NCBI GenBank assembly: GCA_963795665.1
Contig: CAWCIP010000003.1
Coordinates: 62,001-126,000 of the forward strand
Direction: 5' to 3'
Length of the DNA: 64,000 nucleotides
From: DASUPK01 sp963795665
Lineage (GTDB): Bacteria; Actinomycetota; Thermoleophilia; Solirubrobacterales; 70-9
Positions 45,394-53,433 of this stretch are shown here, in pieces (position 1 is the first letter of the stretch; each line of letters starts with the position of its first letter). Under the pieces are notes generated by a model. That model saw only the letters and a list, made by a program, of their open reading frames with translations, was not told the origin of the DNA and ran no database searches. The position numbers and the translations under genes are program-made.

Positions 45394-46752
45394 GTGCAGA
45401 GAAACCGCAACGGGCGGCAGTCCGAGAGTCATTACGGCAACGGCTCCGCAGGAATCGTCAACCCTCGCGCCCGCCAGCGCGCCATCGCGGTCGGCATCGT
45501 TCGCGAGGACGAGCACCGCGACGACCCCCTGGCGGAGCTGAAGGAGCTGCTTCGGACCGCCGGCGTCGCAACGGCGGGCGAGATGACGCAGGCACGCCCG
45601 CAGCCGGATCCCGACCGGTACCTCGGCCGCGGCAAGCTCACCGAGCTGAAGCGGGAGATCGCCGCGGCTGACGCCAACCTGGTCGCCGTCGACGACGAGC
45701 TGGTGCCGCGGCAGGAGCGCAACCTGGAGCAGGCGCTGGGCGTCCCGGTGATCGACCGCACCGCGGTGATTCTCGACATCTTCGCCGACCACGCCCACAC
45801 CGCTGAGGGAAAGCTCCAGGTGGAGCTGGCGCAGCTCGAGTACAACCTCGCCCGCATGAGGGGGCTGTGGACCCATCTCGAGCGCCTCGGGGGCGGGATC
45901 GGCACCAGGGGCCCGGGCGAGTCCCAGATCGAGACGGATCGTCGCCTCGCGCGAGACCGGATCACGTCGCTGCGCCGGCGCCTCGAGCGGCTAGAGCGCA
46001 ATCGCGCGGTGATGCGTGCCGAGCGCGAGCGGGCCGTGATGCCGACCGTCGCGCTCGCCGGGTACACCAACGCCGGCAAGTCGACCCTGCTGAACGCCCT
46101 GACGGGCGCCGGCGTCGGAGTGGGGGAGCGCCTTTTCCACACCCTCGACCCGACCACCAGAGCGTTCACGCACGATGGCCGGCGCATACTGCTCACCGAC
46201 ACCGTCGGCTTCATCCGCAAGCTGCCTCACGCTCTCGTGGAGGCCTTCAAGGCGACGCTCGAGGAGACCGTCCTGGCTGACCTGATCCTTCACGTCGTCG
46301 ACGGCTCCGAGCCCGAGGAGGAGCGGAGGGACTCGATCTCCGCGGCGGACGCCGTCCTCGACGAGATCGGAGCCGGCACCTCACCGCGGCTGCTGGTGAT
46401 GAACAAGGTCGACCTGCTCGATCCGGAGGCACGCCGCGAGCTCGCTCTCCGGCATCCCGGTGCGGCGCTCGTCTCCGCCGAGACCGGGGAGGGGCTCGAT
46501 GAGCTGCGCTCCCGGATCGCGGGCGCGATCGGCCAGGGATTCACCGAAGTCGAGTTGCTCGTACCCTTTGGCGCCGGTGAGCGTCTTTCGGAGCTTCACG
46601 AGATTGCTGGGGACCTCGAGCGCGAGGATCGCGAGGACGGGGTTCTCGTTCGCGCGCGACTACCTGCCGCGCTCGCCGATCGGTTCTCCGATCTTTCGGT
46701 CAACGGACGAGGAAGTCGATCTCAAGACCGAGTTCGCACCGCCGGCGACTGA
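45394..46752 (+). CDS. hflX: Ribosome-splitting GTPase HflX
   Basis: A 452-residue GTPase that rescues stalled ribosomes under stress. The N-terminal domain has DPDRYLGRGKLTEL and the linker GTRGPGESQIETDRR. The G domain has G1 GYTNAGKST, G3 DTVGFI and G4 NKVDL. GTG 45394 precedes a basic N-terminal extension. The last 14 residues (after SDLSVN) are atypical, Arg/Ser-rich; a late frameshift there cannot be excluded. Confidence 0.93.
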   Translation: MQRNRNGRQSESHYGNGSAGIVNPRARQRAIAVGIVREDEHRDDPLAELKELLRTAGVATAGEMTQARPQPDPDRYLGRGKLTELKREIAAADANLVAVDDELVPRQERNLEQALGVPVIDRTAVILDIFADHAHTAEGKLQVELAQLEYNLARMRGLWTHLERLGGGIGTRGPGESQIETDRRLARDRITSLRRRLERLERNRAVMRAERERAVMPTVALAGYTNAGKSTLLNALTGAGVGVGERLFHTLDPTTRAFTHDGRRILLTDTVGFIRKLPHALVEAFKATLEETVLADLILHVVDGSEPEEERRDSISAADAVLDEIGAGTSPRLLVMNKVDLLDPEARRELALRHPGAALVSAETGEGLDELRSRIAGAIGQGFTEVELLVPFGAGERLSELHEIAGDLEREDREDGVLVRARLPAALADRFSDLSVNGRGSRSQDRVRTAGD

Positions 46753-46831
46753 GACCGCGACGATCGGCGGTGACTCACTGGACGCGCTCGGGGGAGGCGT
46801 CCCGACGGAGTACGCCCCCACATTTCGAGAG

Positions 46832-47266
46832 ATGGAGGAGCTCAGCTTCGTCAAGCTCAGCAACAAGGCGACGCTGCCGACCCGGGCCCACGACAACGAC
46901 GCCGGTCTTGACCTCTATGCGGCAGAGGCCGCGCGCATCGTCCCCGGGGCCAGGGTCAGCGTCGGCACCGGCCTCGCGGTGGCGGTTCCGGACGACCTAG
47001 CGGGCCTGGTCCTGCCTCGCTCCGGTCTCGCGCTGAAGCACGGCGTGACCCTGGTCAACTCTCCGGGGTTGATCGACCCCGGCTACAGGGGCGAGTTGCG
47101 CGTGCTCCTGCTGAACACGGATCAGACGATGGACTTCCACTGCACGCCTGGGGACCGAATCGCGCAGCTGCTGCTCGTCCCGATCGCCACCGCCAGCCCG
47201 ATGCAGGCCGACGCGCTCGACTCGTCGATCCGCGGCGGCGGCGGCTTCGGCTCGAGCGGGATCTAG
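46832..47266 (+). CDS. dut: dUTP diphosphatase
   Basis: A 144-residue trimeric dUTPase. All five motifs are present: NDAGLDLYA, PRSGLALKHGV, NSPGLIDPGYRGEL, GDRIAQLLLVP and the C-terminal RGGGGFGSSG. ATG 46832 is chosen because motif 1 follows about 25 residues later, the usual spacing. The open frame continues upstream into hflX without a good start codon. The stop overlaps the convergent lemA stop by two bases. Confidence 0.94.
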   Translation: MEELSFVKLSNKATLPTRAHDNDAGLDLYAAEAARIVPGARVSVGTGLAVAVPDDLAGLVLPRSGLALKHGVTLVNSPGLIDPGYRGELRVLLLNTDQTMDFHCTPGDRIAQLLLVPIATASPMQADALDSSIRGGGGFGSSGI

Positions 47267-47832
47267 CCGGGCGGCTGGCTGAAGGAAACCTGCGGGGCCT
47301 CGCGCTCTGCGGCATCGCCGATCTCGAAGAAGGGTTTGGCTGTGAAGCCGCCCTGGTTGGCGATGATCGAGCCGGGGAACTGCTGGATCCTGGTGTTGTA
47401 GCTCTGGACGTTCGAGTTGTAGATCCGGCGGGAGGCCTGGATCTCGTCCTCGAGCTCGGAGAGCTGGCGCTGAAGCTGCTGGAAGTTCTCGGTCGCGCGA
47501 AGCTCCGGATACTGCTCGGCCACGACGCGCAGGCCGCCCAGTGCCTGGGTGAGCTGGGTCTCCGCCTTGCCTGCCTCCTCCGGGCCGCTGGCCTGCATCG
47601 CCGCGGCGCGGGCCTGGGTGACCTTCTCGAAGGTCGACTTCTCGTGCGAGGCGTAGCCCTTGACCGACTCGACCAGGTTCGGCACCAGGTCGTGCCGGCG
47701 CTTGAGCTGCACGTCGATGCCGCTCCAGGCCTCGTCGCACTGGTTCCGCAGGCGGATGATGCCGTTACGGGCCAGGATGTAGATCAGGCCGGCGAGCAGC
47801 AGCAGCGCGACAATGATGATCACGATCACCAT
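47263..47832 (-). CDS. lemA: LemA-family protein
   Basis: A 189-residue protein with one N-terminal membrane helix (VIVIIIVALLLLAGLIYIL) and a long helical bundle. RLRNQCDEAWSGIDVQLKRR, RHDLVPNLVESVKGYASHE and FPGSIIANQGGF are hallmarks of LemA. The function is not settled; it is a cell-envelope protein with the helical part probably outside. The gene has its own -10 element and converges on dut. Confidence 0.9.
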   Translation of the reverse strand: MVIVIIIVALLLLAGLIYILARNGIIRLRNQCDEAWSGIDVQLKRRHDLVPNLVESVKGYASHEKSTFEKVTQARAAAMQASGPEEAGKAETQLTQALGGLRVVAEQYPELRATENFQQLQRQLSELEDEIQASRRIYNSNVQSYNTRIQQFPGSIIANQGGFTAKPFFEIGDAAEREAPQVSFSQPPG

Positions 47833-47838
47833 GCGCTG

Positions 47839-47844
47839 ATCCTA
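47839..47844 (-). promoter_or_regulatory. -10 element of lemA
   Basis: TAGGAT on the minus strand ends exactly 6 nt before ATG 47832. Confidence 0.55.
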
Positions 47845-48594
47845 TCCCGTTGACGCTGCGTGCAGGGCCGAAGCATGAGCATCGGCCTCCAGCGCGTCAT
47901 CCAGCGGCTCGAGCTGGGGAAGGACGCCCGTCCGGCGCTCGATGGCGAGGGCGATGAGGCGGTCGGCCAGCCAGGCGTTCTTGGGAAGGAGCGGACCGTG
48001 CAGGTAGGTGCCGATCAGGTTGAGCCGCTTGACGCCCTCGTGGCCATCACGGTCGTTGTTGCCGTGGCCGTGGAGAACGCGGCCCAGCGGCTCGGCGTCC
48101 GGGCCGAGGTGGGTTCGCCCGCCGTGGTTCTCGAAGCCCGCGAGCACGCTCGGTCGCTCACCCAGCTCCACCTCGATCGATACGTTGCCGATCAGCCGCG
48201 GACCGGGCTCTCGGACGGTCTCGAGGTCGGCGATTCCCAGGCCGGGAATGGACTGCTCGGCGAGCTCGTAGCGATGGCCGAGGAGCTGGTAACCGCCGCA
48301 GACGGCCAGCAGGGCGGCGCCGTCCTCGACCGCCGAGGCGATCGCGTCGCGCTTGTTGCGCAGCATGTCCTCGGCCACGAGGACCTGGTCGCGGTCCTGG
48401 CCGCCACCGATGTAGATCAGATCGTGGTCAGCCGGATCGAACCCGTCGCCCGGCCCGGCCGCCGCGTAACGGAAGGGGATGCCGCGCCACTCGGCGCGCC
48501 GCTGAAGGAAGAGGAGGTTGCCGCGATCCGCGTAGATGTTCATCTGCTCCGGGTAGAGCGCGAGCAGCCGCAGCTCCGGCGCGCCCGGGCTCAT
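47842..48594 (-). CDS. gatD: Lipid II glutaminyl synthase, glutamine amidotransferase subunit
   Basis: A 250-residue class I glutamine amidotransferase of the CobB/CobQ-like type. The nucleophile is Cys99 in LLAVCGGYQLLG and the triad His is His199 in GTYLHGPLLPKN. YPEQMNIYADRGN and YIGGGQDRDQ are typical of GatD. With MurT it converts the D-Glu of lipid II to D-iGln. In most bacteria murT and gatD are adjacent; here a methyltransferase lies between. GatD overlaps that gene by 4 bp. Confidence 0.92.
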   Translation of the reverse strand: MSPGAPELRLLALYPEQMNIYADRGNLLFLQRRAEWRGIPFRYAAAGPGDGFDPADHDLIYIGGGQDRDQVLVAEDMLRNKRDAIASAVEDGAALLAVCGGYQLLGHRYELAEQSIPGLGIADLETVREPGPRLIGNVSIEVELGERPSVLAGFENHGGRTHLGPDAEPLGRVLHGHGNNDRDGHEGVKRLNLIGTYLHGPLLPKNAWLADRLIALAIERRTGVLPQLEPLDDALEADAHASALHAASTG

Positions 48595-49328
48595 TGTGGG
48601 ACCTCCATGAGGACGAGCGTGGAGTCGGCCTCGTTCTCCCCGGAGCTGATCTGGCGCCTGCCGGCCGCGCGGAATCCGGCGTCCGCGCCCTCGCGCTCGA
48701 GCACCTCAGGGCTGACCCGGTAGAGGATCTCGTCGTGGATGGCGCGCTCCATCCGGCCCTCCGGCGAGACGCGCTCGCGCAGGCGCCTCACGGTCAGGGA
48801 CCGCTCGCCGACCTGGACCCAGAGGGGCTCGCTCGAGTACACCCAGCCCTCCAGCTCGCGCATGTCGGGCAGGATTTGAGCCGAGGCGGTGCCGGAGCTC
48901 AGCATGGTCGACTCGTCGACGAGCGTCAGGGCGAGCGTGCCGCCGGGTGCCATCAGCTCCCGCAGCCGGGCCAGCAGTGGGGGGCGATCGGGGGCATCGA
49001 GGACCTGGATCACGTGCAGCGGGCCGATCGCGAGCCTGGGCCGCGCCGGCAGCCGGAGCCCCGCGGGGGAGGCGAGATCGCCGCTGACCACCGAGAGCGA
49101 GACGCCGCGATCGGCGGCCAGGCGCTCGAGCTCGTCGGCGAGATCGGGTTCACGCTCCACCGCGATCACCTCGTGCCCGTGGCCGGCAAGGTGGAGCGCG
49201 ACGCGGCCGGCACCCGCGCCGAGCTCGACGATCGGGCCGCCGACGGCCTCGGCCAGCTCAACCCAGACGGGCAGGTCGGCGCCATAGGAGCCGAACTCGA
49301 CCTCCTGCCAGATCGCCGGGGCCGTCAT
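48591..49328 (-). CDS. SAM-dependent methyltransferase inserted between murT and gatD
   Basis: A 245-residue class I methyltransferase. Motif I is IVELGAGAGRVALHLA, the acidic residue binding SAM ribose is in VIAVEREPDLA, and GPLHVIQVLD follows at motif IV. The substrate cannot be deduced. It overlaps both murT and gatD by 4 bp, so all three are translated as one unit, which suggests a linked role in cell-wall precursor metabolism. Confidence 0.8.
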   Translation of the reverse strand: MTAPAIWQEVEFGSYGADLPVWVELAEAVGGPIVELGAGAGRVALHLAGHGHEVIAVEREPDLADELERLAADRGVSLSVVSGDLASPAGLRLPARPRLAIGPLHVIQVLDAPDRPPLLARLRELMAPGGTLALTLVDESTMLSSGTASAQILPDMRELEGWVYSSEPLWVQVGERSLTVRRLRERVSPEGRMERAIHDEILYRVSPEVLEREGADAGFRAAGRRQISSGENEADSTLVLMEVPQ

Positions 49329-50701
49329 TGCCAGTAGTCCGCCGCGAGCCCGCGCTGCGCGAGCAGGGTCCGCAGCTCGAGCAGTGCGGTGTACGTGGGG
49401 AGGGCGAAGAGCCGCTCCGGGGCGGCTGAGACCGCGGCGTCGACGGACGCCTCGATGGGCGCCATGACCTCAATCGCATCCTGCGGCCAGCCCGCGTACT
49501 TGAGGCGGAGCGCCATCTCGGGGGCCCGTGTGCCCGCGCAGATCACCCGACGCACTCCATTCGACAGCAGCTCGAAATCGGCGTCCCAGATCCAGGAGAC
49601 GTCCCGGCCGTCGGCGATGCGGTCGTTGAGCGCCAGCCAGAGGTCGATCCCTCCGTTCGACGATTCGAGCGCGAGGGTGCGGAGCACCTCGTTCGCTCCG
49701 GCCGGATTCTTGATCAGCAGGATCGACACGGGCTTGCCCGAGACCTCGATCGTCTCGACCCGGCCGAAGACCGCGTGCATCGATTCGAGGCCCTGGCGCA
49801 CCTGCTGGAGCGGGATGCCCGAGCGAAGTCCCGCGGCGATCGCGGCCAGCGCGTTGTAGACGTTGTAGAGGCCGGGTAGGGGGAGCTCCAGCTCGAGCTC
49901 GCCCTCGGGCGTGGTGACTCGCACGCTCGAGCCGGAGATGCCGTGCAGCTCGATCTTCGTCGCCGCGATGTCGGGCGCCGGTCGGTCGGCGTGGCAGTTG
50001 GGGCAGATGTAGTGGCCCAGGTGCCCTACGAAGGCGCGCTCGTAGGAGTAGGGCGCCCCGCAGCGCCGGCAGTGCTTCGCATCATGTGCGTGCTGGAGCT
50101 CCGGAAGGGCCTGGGTCGTGTCCTCGATCCCGAAGTAGGTGACTCCCGGGCGGCGGCGAAGCTCGCGGTCCCTGCCGAGGTCCGCGATCAAGGGGTCGTC
50201 GGCATTGAGGGCGAACTCGCAAGATCCCTCGAGCTCGGCCACGAGGACCGCCCACTCGTCCGCCAGCCGCTCGAGCTCGCCGTAGCGGTCGAGCTGGTCA
50301 CGGAAGAGATTGCCCAGCACCAGCAGGCGTGGGCGCAGGCGAGGAGCCACGCGAGGGAGCCAGGCCTCGTCGAGCTCGAAGAGGCCCTCGTCGCCTGACT
50401 GCTCGAGCAGAGCCGTCGCCACGCCCCAGTGCATGTTGGAGCCCGCCCGGTTGTGGATCGGCTTGCGCCCGGCGGCGTGCAGGATCCCGGCGATCATGCC
50501 CGCGGTGGTGGTCTTGCCGTTGGTCGAGCTGACGACGATCGAGCCGCGGCCGAGTTGCGCCGCGAGCCGGTCGATCGCGTCCGGCGCCATCCGGACGAGC
50601 ATGCGTCCGGGCAGCGTCGTGCCGCCGCCTCGCCCGCTGGCGCGGCTCAGGCTCCCGACTGCCTTGGCGAGGCCGCGCTTGGCGGCGAACAGGGCGCTCA
50701 T
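49325..50701 (-). CDS. murT: Lipid II isoglutaminyl synthase, Mur-ligase-like subunit
   Basis: A 458-residue Mur ligase homologue. The ATP loop is SSTNGKTTTAGMI; the inserted Cys4 zinc ribbon unique to MurT is Cys211-x2-Cys214 and Cys233-x2-Cys236 (CRRCGAPY ... CPNC); the DUF1727 C-terminal domain ends the protein. It activates lipid II D-Glu by phosphorylation for amidation with GatD. ATG 50701; first gene of the murT-methyltransferase-gatD operon. Confidence 0.94.
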   Translation of the reverse strand: MSALFAAKRGLAKAVGSLSRASGRGGGTTLPGRMLVRMAPDAIDRLAAQLGRGSIVVSSTNGKTTTAGMIAGILHAAGRKPIHNRAGSNMHWGVATALLEQSGDEGLFELDEAWLPRVAPRLRPRLLVLGNLFRDQLDRYGELERLADEWAVLVAELEGSCEFALNADDPLIADLGRDRELRRRPGVTYFGIEDTTQALPELQHAHDAKHCRRCGAPYSYERAFVGHLGHYICPNCHADRPAPDIAATKIELHGISGSSVRVTTPEGELELELPLPGLYNVYNALAAIAAGLRSGIPLQQVRQGLESMHAVFGRVETIEVSGKPVSILLIKNPAGANEVLRTLALESSNGGIDLWLALNDRIADGRDVSWIWDADFELLSNGVRRVICAGTRAPEMALRLKYAGWPQDAIEVMAPIEASVDAAVSAAPERLFALPTYTALLELRTLLAQRGLAADYWQ

Positions 50702-50710
50702 GGCGCCAGC

Positions 50711-50716
50711 AGGTTA
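50711..50716 (-). promoter_or_regulatory. -10 element of the murT operon
   Basis: TAACCT on the minus strand ends 9 nt before ATG 50701, in the 29-nt gap after the kinase-like gene. Confidence 0.4.
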
Positions 50717-50730
50717 GGGGCTGCCCCGCC

Positions 50731-51636
50731 TCAGGCCGGGGGCCCGCCCAGGGCTCCCGCGGGCGCGATCACCTTGAGGGCGCGCGGCAGCAGGCGGATC
50801 GTCGCGGGCAGGTCGGCGAGGTGCTCGCCGTCGGCGTAGATCGCGAAGTCCTCATCGGCGCTCACCTCGACCTCGGCTCCGCGCAGGACGGTGATCTCCT
50901 CGTTCTCGATCTGGGTGCCCTTGAACACCTGGGGCAGGCTCTTGAGGAAGCGGAGCTTTCCGGTGTGTGCGGTGAGCACCACGTCGAGCAGGCCGTCATC
51001 GAGCTCGGCGTTCGGCGCCACGAACATGCCGCCGCCGTAGGCGCGGCTGTTGGCGACCGCGACCGAGTATCCGAAGCACTCGGTCCGCTCGCCGTCCACC
51101 GTGACGGTGAATCTGTGCGGCTTCCAGGCGGCCAGGGTGCGGAGGGCGGCGTAGGCGTAGACGAGGTTGCCCTTGACGAAGCGGGCCTCATTGGCGATCC
51201 GGTTCGCCACCGAGTCGAAACCGAACGAGGCGATGCAGAGGAAGCGCCTGTCGTTGACCACGCCCACGTCGATCTCGCGCGCGTGGCCGTCGGCGAGGAC
51301 GGAGACCGCGCCGGCCGGCTGGTTCGGGATACGCAGCACGCGGCCCAGATCGTTGCCGCGACCGCCTGGGAGGATCCCCATCGGTGTCCCGGTCCCGGCG
51401 AGTGCGCCGCCGACCTGCCCGACCAGGCCGTCGCCGCTCATCACCACGGGGATCTCGCCGTCGTCGGATGCCTGGCGGGCCTCGCCGACGCCGTGCTCGA
51501 GGCTCTCGGTGCGCACGACCCGGTAGCGGACGTCGCGGCGCTCGAGCTCACGCTCTACCTCGGGCAGGAGCTTCAGGGTCCGTCCGCCCGCGGAGTGCGG
51601 GTTGACGAGCAGCAGGTGGCGACTCGGCTCGCTGAT
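50731..51636 (-). CDS. Diacylglycerol-kinase-like lipid kinase, apparent ATC start
   Basis: A 301-residue DagK/YegS-type protein if read from ATC 51636. The catalytic domain begins RHLLLVNPHSAGGRTLKLLP and has VVMSGDGLVGQVGGAL and GILPGGRGNDLGRVL, where ATP binds. The first ATG/GTG/TTG in frame is GTG 51516, which would delete the essential first strand and NPHSAGG. A -10 element TAGATT ends exactly 6 nt before the ATC. Either a rare ATC start or a misread ATG explains this. The kinase probably phosphorylates diacylglycerol or a similar lipid. Confidence 0.8.
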   Translation of the reverse strand: MSEPSRHLLLVNPHSAGGRTLKLLPEVERELERRDVRYRVVRTESLEHGVGEARQASDDGEIPVVMSGDGLVGQVGGALAGTGTPMGILPGGRGNDLGRVLRIPNQPAGAVSVLADGHAREIDVGVVNDRRFLCIASFGFDSVANRIANEARFVKGNLVYAYAALRTLAAWKPHRFTVTVDGERTECFGYSVAVANSRAYGGGMFVAPNAELDDGLLDVVLTAHTGKLRFLKSLPQVFKGTQIENEEITVLRGAEVEVSADEDFAIYADGEHLADLPATIRLLPRALKVIAPAGALGGPPA

Positions 51637-51642
51637 CCGGTG

Positions 51643-51648
51643 AATCTA
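51643..51648 (-). promoter_or_regulatory. -10 element of the lipid-kinase gene
   Basis: TAGATT on the minus strand, followed by CACCGG and then ATC 51636. The 6-nt spacing is the one seen at many leaderless starts in this window. Confidence 0.5.
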
Positions 51649-51661
51649 GTTGCGGCGGCCC

Positions 51662-52285
51662 TCAGGCGGGGCGGCGGGCGATGAAGTAGGTGCCCTCAGC
51701 GGCCTCACCGCTCTCCGCCTCCTCGAGCCCGGCCTTCCGGAATCCGCGCGTGAGCACGGCATCGGGCGTGTAGAAGGGCGTCTGAGGCCCCCAGCTGGCG
51801 GCGATGACCGCGTGGCCGCCGGGACGCAGGACGCGCGCGATCTCGGCGAAGAACGGCGGCATGTTGAGCTGGGCGACGAGGTCGAACGAATCGTCTTCGA
51901 AGGGCAGACGCGCTGCGTCGGCGACCTTGAACGCGACCCGTCCCTCCGGGTCCAGGCCGATTCGGGCCTGGGCCCTGCGGATCATCTCGCCGGAGATGTC
52001 GACGCCTCGCACCCGGGCGTGGGGGAACTCACGCGCGATCAGCAGGGCGCCGTCGCCGAGCCCGGTGCCGATGTCCAGCGCGCGCTCGGGCTCCGGGCGC
52101 ACGTGCAGCAGGGCGGCAGCCAGCGGCGCCAGGTGGGCGGGGGAGCCCGCTGTCGTGCGCTCCCCCCAGCTCTGGGCGTTGCGGTCGAAGAAGCTCCGCA
52201 TCGGCGCGCGGATCAGGGGCCAGCTCGCCGGGAACCTGGCGACGAGGGCGTTCAGGGCGCGCCCGATCACGAATCGAGCCTGCAT
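51662..52285 (-). CDS. SAM-dependent methyltransferase
   Basis: A 207-residue class I methyltransferase. Motif I is ALDIGTGLGDGALLIA, then VRGVDISGEMIRRAQ, DAARLPFEDDSFDLV and RVLRPGGHAVIAASW, the pattern of UbiE/Methyltransf_11 enzymes. Substrate unknown. ATG 52285 is preceded by GATGAT six nt upstream; a longer open frame to 52408 overlaps the divergent cyclophilin gene and looks non-coding. Confidence 0.85.
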   Translation of the reverse strand: MQARFVIGRALNALVARFPASWPLIRAPMRSFFDRNAQSWGERTTAGSPAHLAPLAAALLHVRPEPERALDIGTGLGDGALLIAREFPHARVRGVDISGEMIRRAQARIGLDPEGRVAFKVADAARLPFEDDSFDLVAQLNMPPFFAEIARVLRPGGHAVIAASWGPQTPFYTPDAVLTRGFRKAGLEEAESGEAAEGTYFIARRPA

Positions 52286-52291
52286 GCCGCG

Positions 52292-52297
52292 ATCATC
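52292..52297 (-). promoter_or_regulatory. -10-like element of the 52 kb methyltransferase
   Basis: GATGAT on the minus strand ends 6 nt before ATG 52285. The match to a -10 consensus is weak, but the spacing is right. Confidence 0.35.
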
Positions 52298-52311
52298 GCA
52301 GGGACCGGGAG

Positions 52312-52317
52312 TAGGCT
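52312..52317 (+). promoter_or_regulatory. -10 element of the cyclophilin gene
   Basis: TAGGCT ends 8 nt before TTG 52326, divergent from the methyltransferase promoter. Confidence 0.35.
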
Positions 52318-52325
52318 TGGGCGCC

Positions 52326-52967
52326 TTGAGCGTGGGGCGGACAGCGATCGCGGCCTCGCTGTCGCTTGTCGCGATGGCGGGATGCGGCGGCGGGGGAGGG
52401 CAGAGCACGAGCGTGGCCCTGCCCGCCGGCTGCGGCCAGGTCTCTGCGCCGGCCCCGAAGCAGGTCCATCTGACCCGGCCGACGGAGACCCTTCACGGCC
52501 AGGCAACGGCGACCGTCGAGACGAGCTGTGGGAGCTTCGAGATCGCGCTCGATGTGGCACGGGCGCCGAAGACCACAGCCTCCTTTGCCTATCTTGCTCG
52601 CCAGGGTGCCTACGACGACACGCTCTTCCACCGAATCGTGCCGGGCTTCGTGGTCCAAGGCGGCGACCCGACGGGAACCGGCGCCGGCGGTCCCGGATAC
52701 TTCGTCGATGAGCCGCCGCCGGAGGATCTCTCCTATACACGCGGGACCGTCGCAATGGCAAAGAGCCAGGTCGAGCCGCCCGGACGCTCCGGGAGCCAGT
52801 TCTTCGTGGTGACCGAGGCCGATGCCGGCCTGACGCCGGACTACGCGCTGCTCGGCCGCGTGACGAGCGGCTTCGACGTCGTGCAGCGGATCGAGCAGCT
52901 CGGCACGCCTAGCGGCAAGCCGAAGGCGCCGGTGGCCATCCGGCGCGTCACGATCCAGGGCGGCTGA
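52326..52967 (+). CDS. Cyclophilin-type peptidyl-prolyl isomerase lipoprotein
   Basis: A 213-residue protein. The N-terminus is a lipoprotein signal with lipobox VAMAGC followed by a Gly run, so it is anchored outside the membrane. The cyclophilin domain has FHRIVPGFVVQGGDPTGTG and GSQFFVVTEADAGL, the core active-site segments. It would assist folding of exported proteins. TTG 52326 is chosen; GTG 52332 is possible. The stop shares a base with the next ATG. Confidence 0.9.
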   Translation: MSVGRTAIAASLSLVAMAGCGGGGGQSTSVALPAGCGQVSAPAPKQVHLTRPTETLHGQATATVETSCGSFEIALDVARAPKTTASFAYLARQGAYDDTLFHRIVPGFVVQGGDPTGTGAGGPGYFVDEPPPEDLSYTRGTVAMAKSQVEPPGRSGSQFFVVTEADAGLTPDYALLGRVTSGFDVVQRIEQLGTPSGKPKAPVAIRRVTIQGG

Positions 52968-53431
52968 TGGCGAAGCTCCGCGTCGGGGATCAGGCACCGG
53001 AGTTCGAGCTCGAGGGCACCAGCGCTCACGGCTCGCAGACCTATCGCCTACGGGACTTCCGCGGCACCGGCGCGATCCTGGCCTTCTATCCGGGCGATTT
53101 CACGCCCGTCTGCACGAGGCAGTTCTGCTCATACCGCGACGACGGCGATCGGCTCGAGGCGCTCGGCGTCCCGATGGTCGGGATCTCGCCGCAGTCCGTC
53201 GAATCGCACGAGCGCTTCGCGGACCGGCACGGCCTGACGGTGCCGCTGCTCTCGGACCCGGGCAAGCGGGTGGCACGCTCGTATGGCGTCCTCGGGCCCG
53301 CCGGCTTCATCCGCCGCGCCGTCTTCCTGCTCGACGGCGCGGGCGTCCTGCGGTACCGGCACGTCGCCCTCTTCGGACTGCGCTACCAGGACGTCGGGGA
53401 CCTGGAGCGGGCGGTCTCTCAGCTCAACTGA
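52967..53431 (+). CDS. Peroxiredoxin (BCP-like)
   Basis: A 154-residue thiol peroxidase. Peroxidatic and resolving cysteines are five apart in FTPVCTRQFCSYRD, the atypical 2-Cys BCP/PrxQ arrangement. FYPGDF and GISPQSVESHERF are conserved. It is translationally coupled to the cyclophilin lipoprotein upstream. It differs in type from the peroxiredoxin at 18387. Confidence 0.9.
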   Translation: MAKLRVGDQAPEFELEGTSAHGSQTYRLRDFRGTGAILAFYPGDFTPVCTRQFCSYRDDGDRLEALGVPMVGISPQSVESHERFADRHGLTVPLLSDPGKRVARSYGVLGPAGFIRRAVFLLDGAGVLRYRHVALFGLRYQDVGDLERAVSQLN

Positions 53432-53433
53432 CC

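Noticed and set aside
46460..46831. N-terminal extension of dut into hflX
   Set aside because: No start codon fits, hflX is well supported there, and dUTPase motif spacing needs only ATG 46832; a late hflX frameshift stays a minor possibility.
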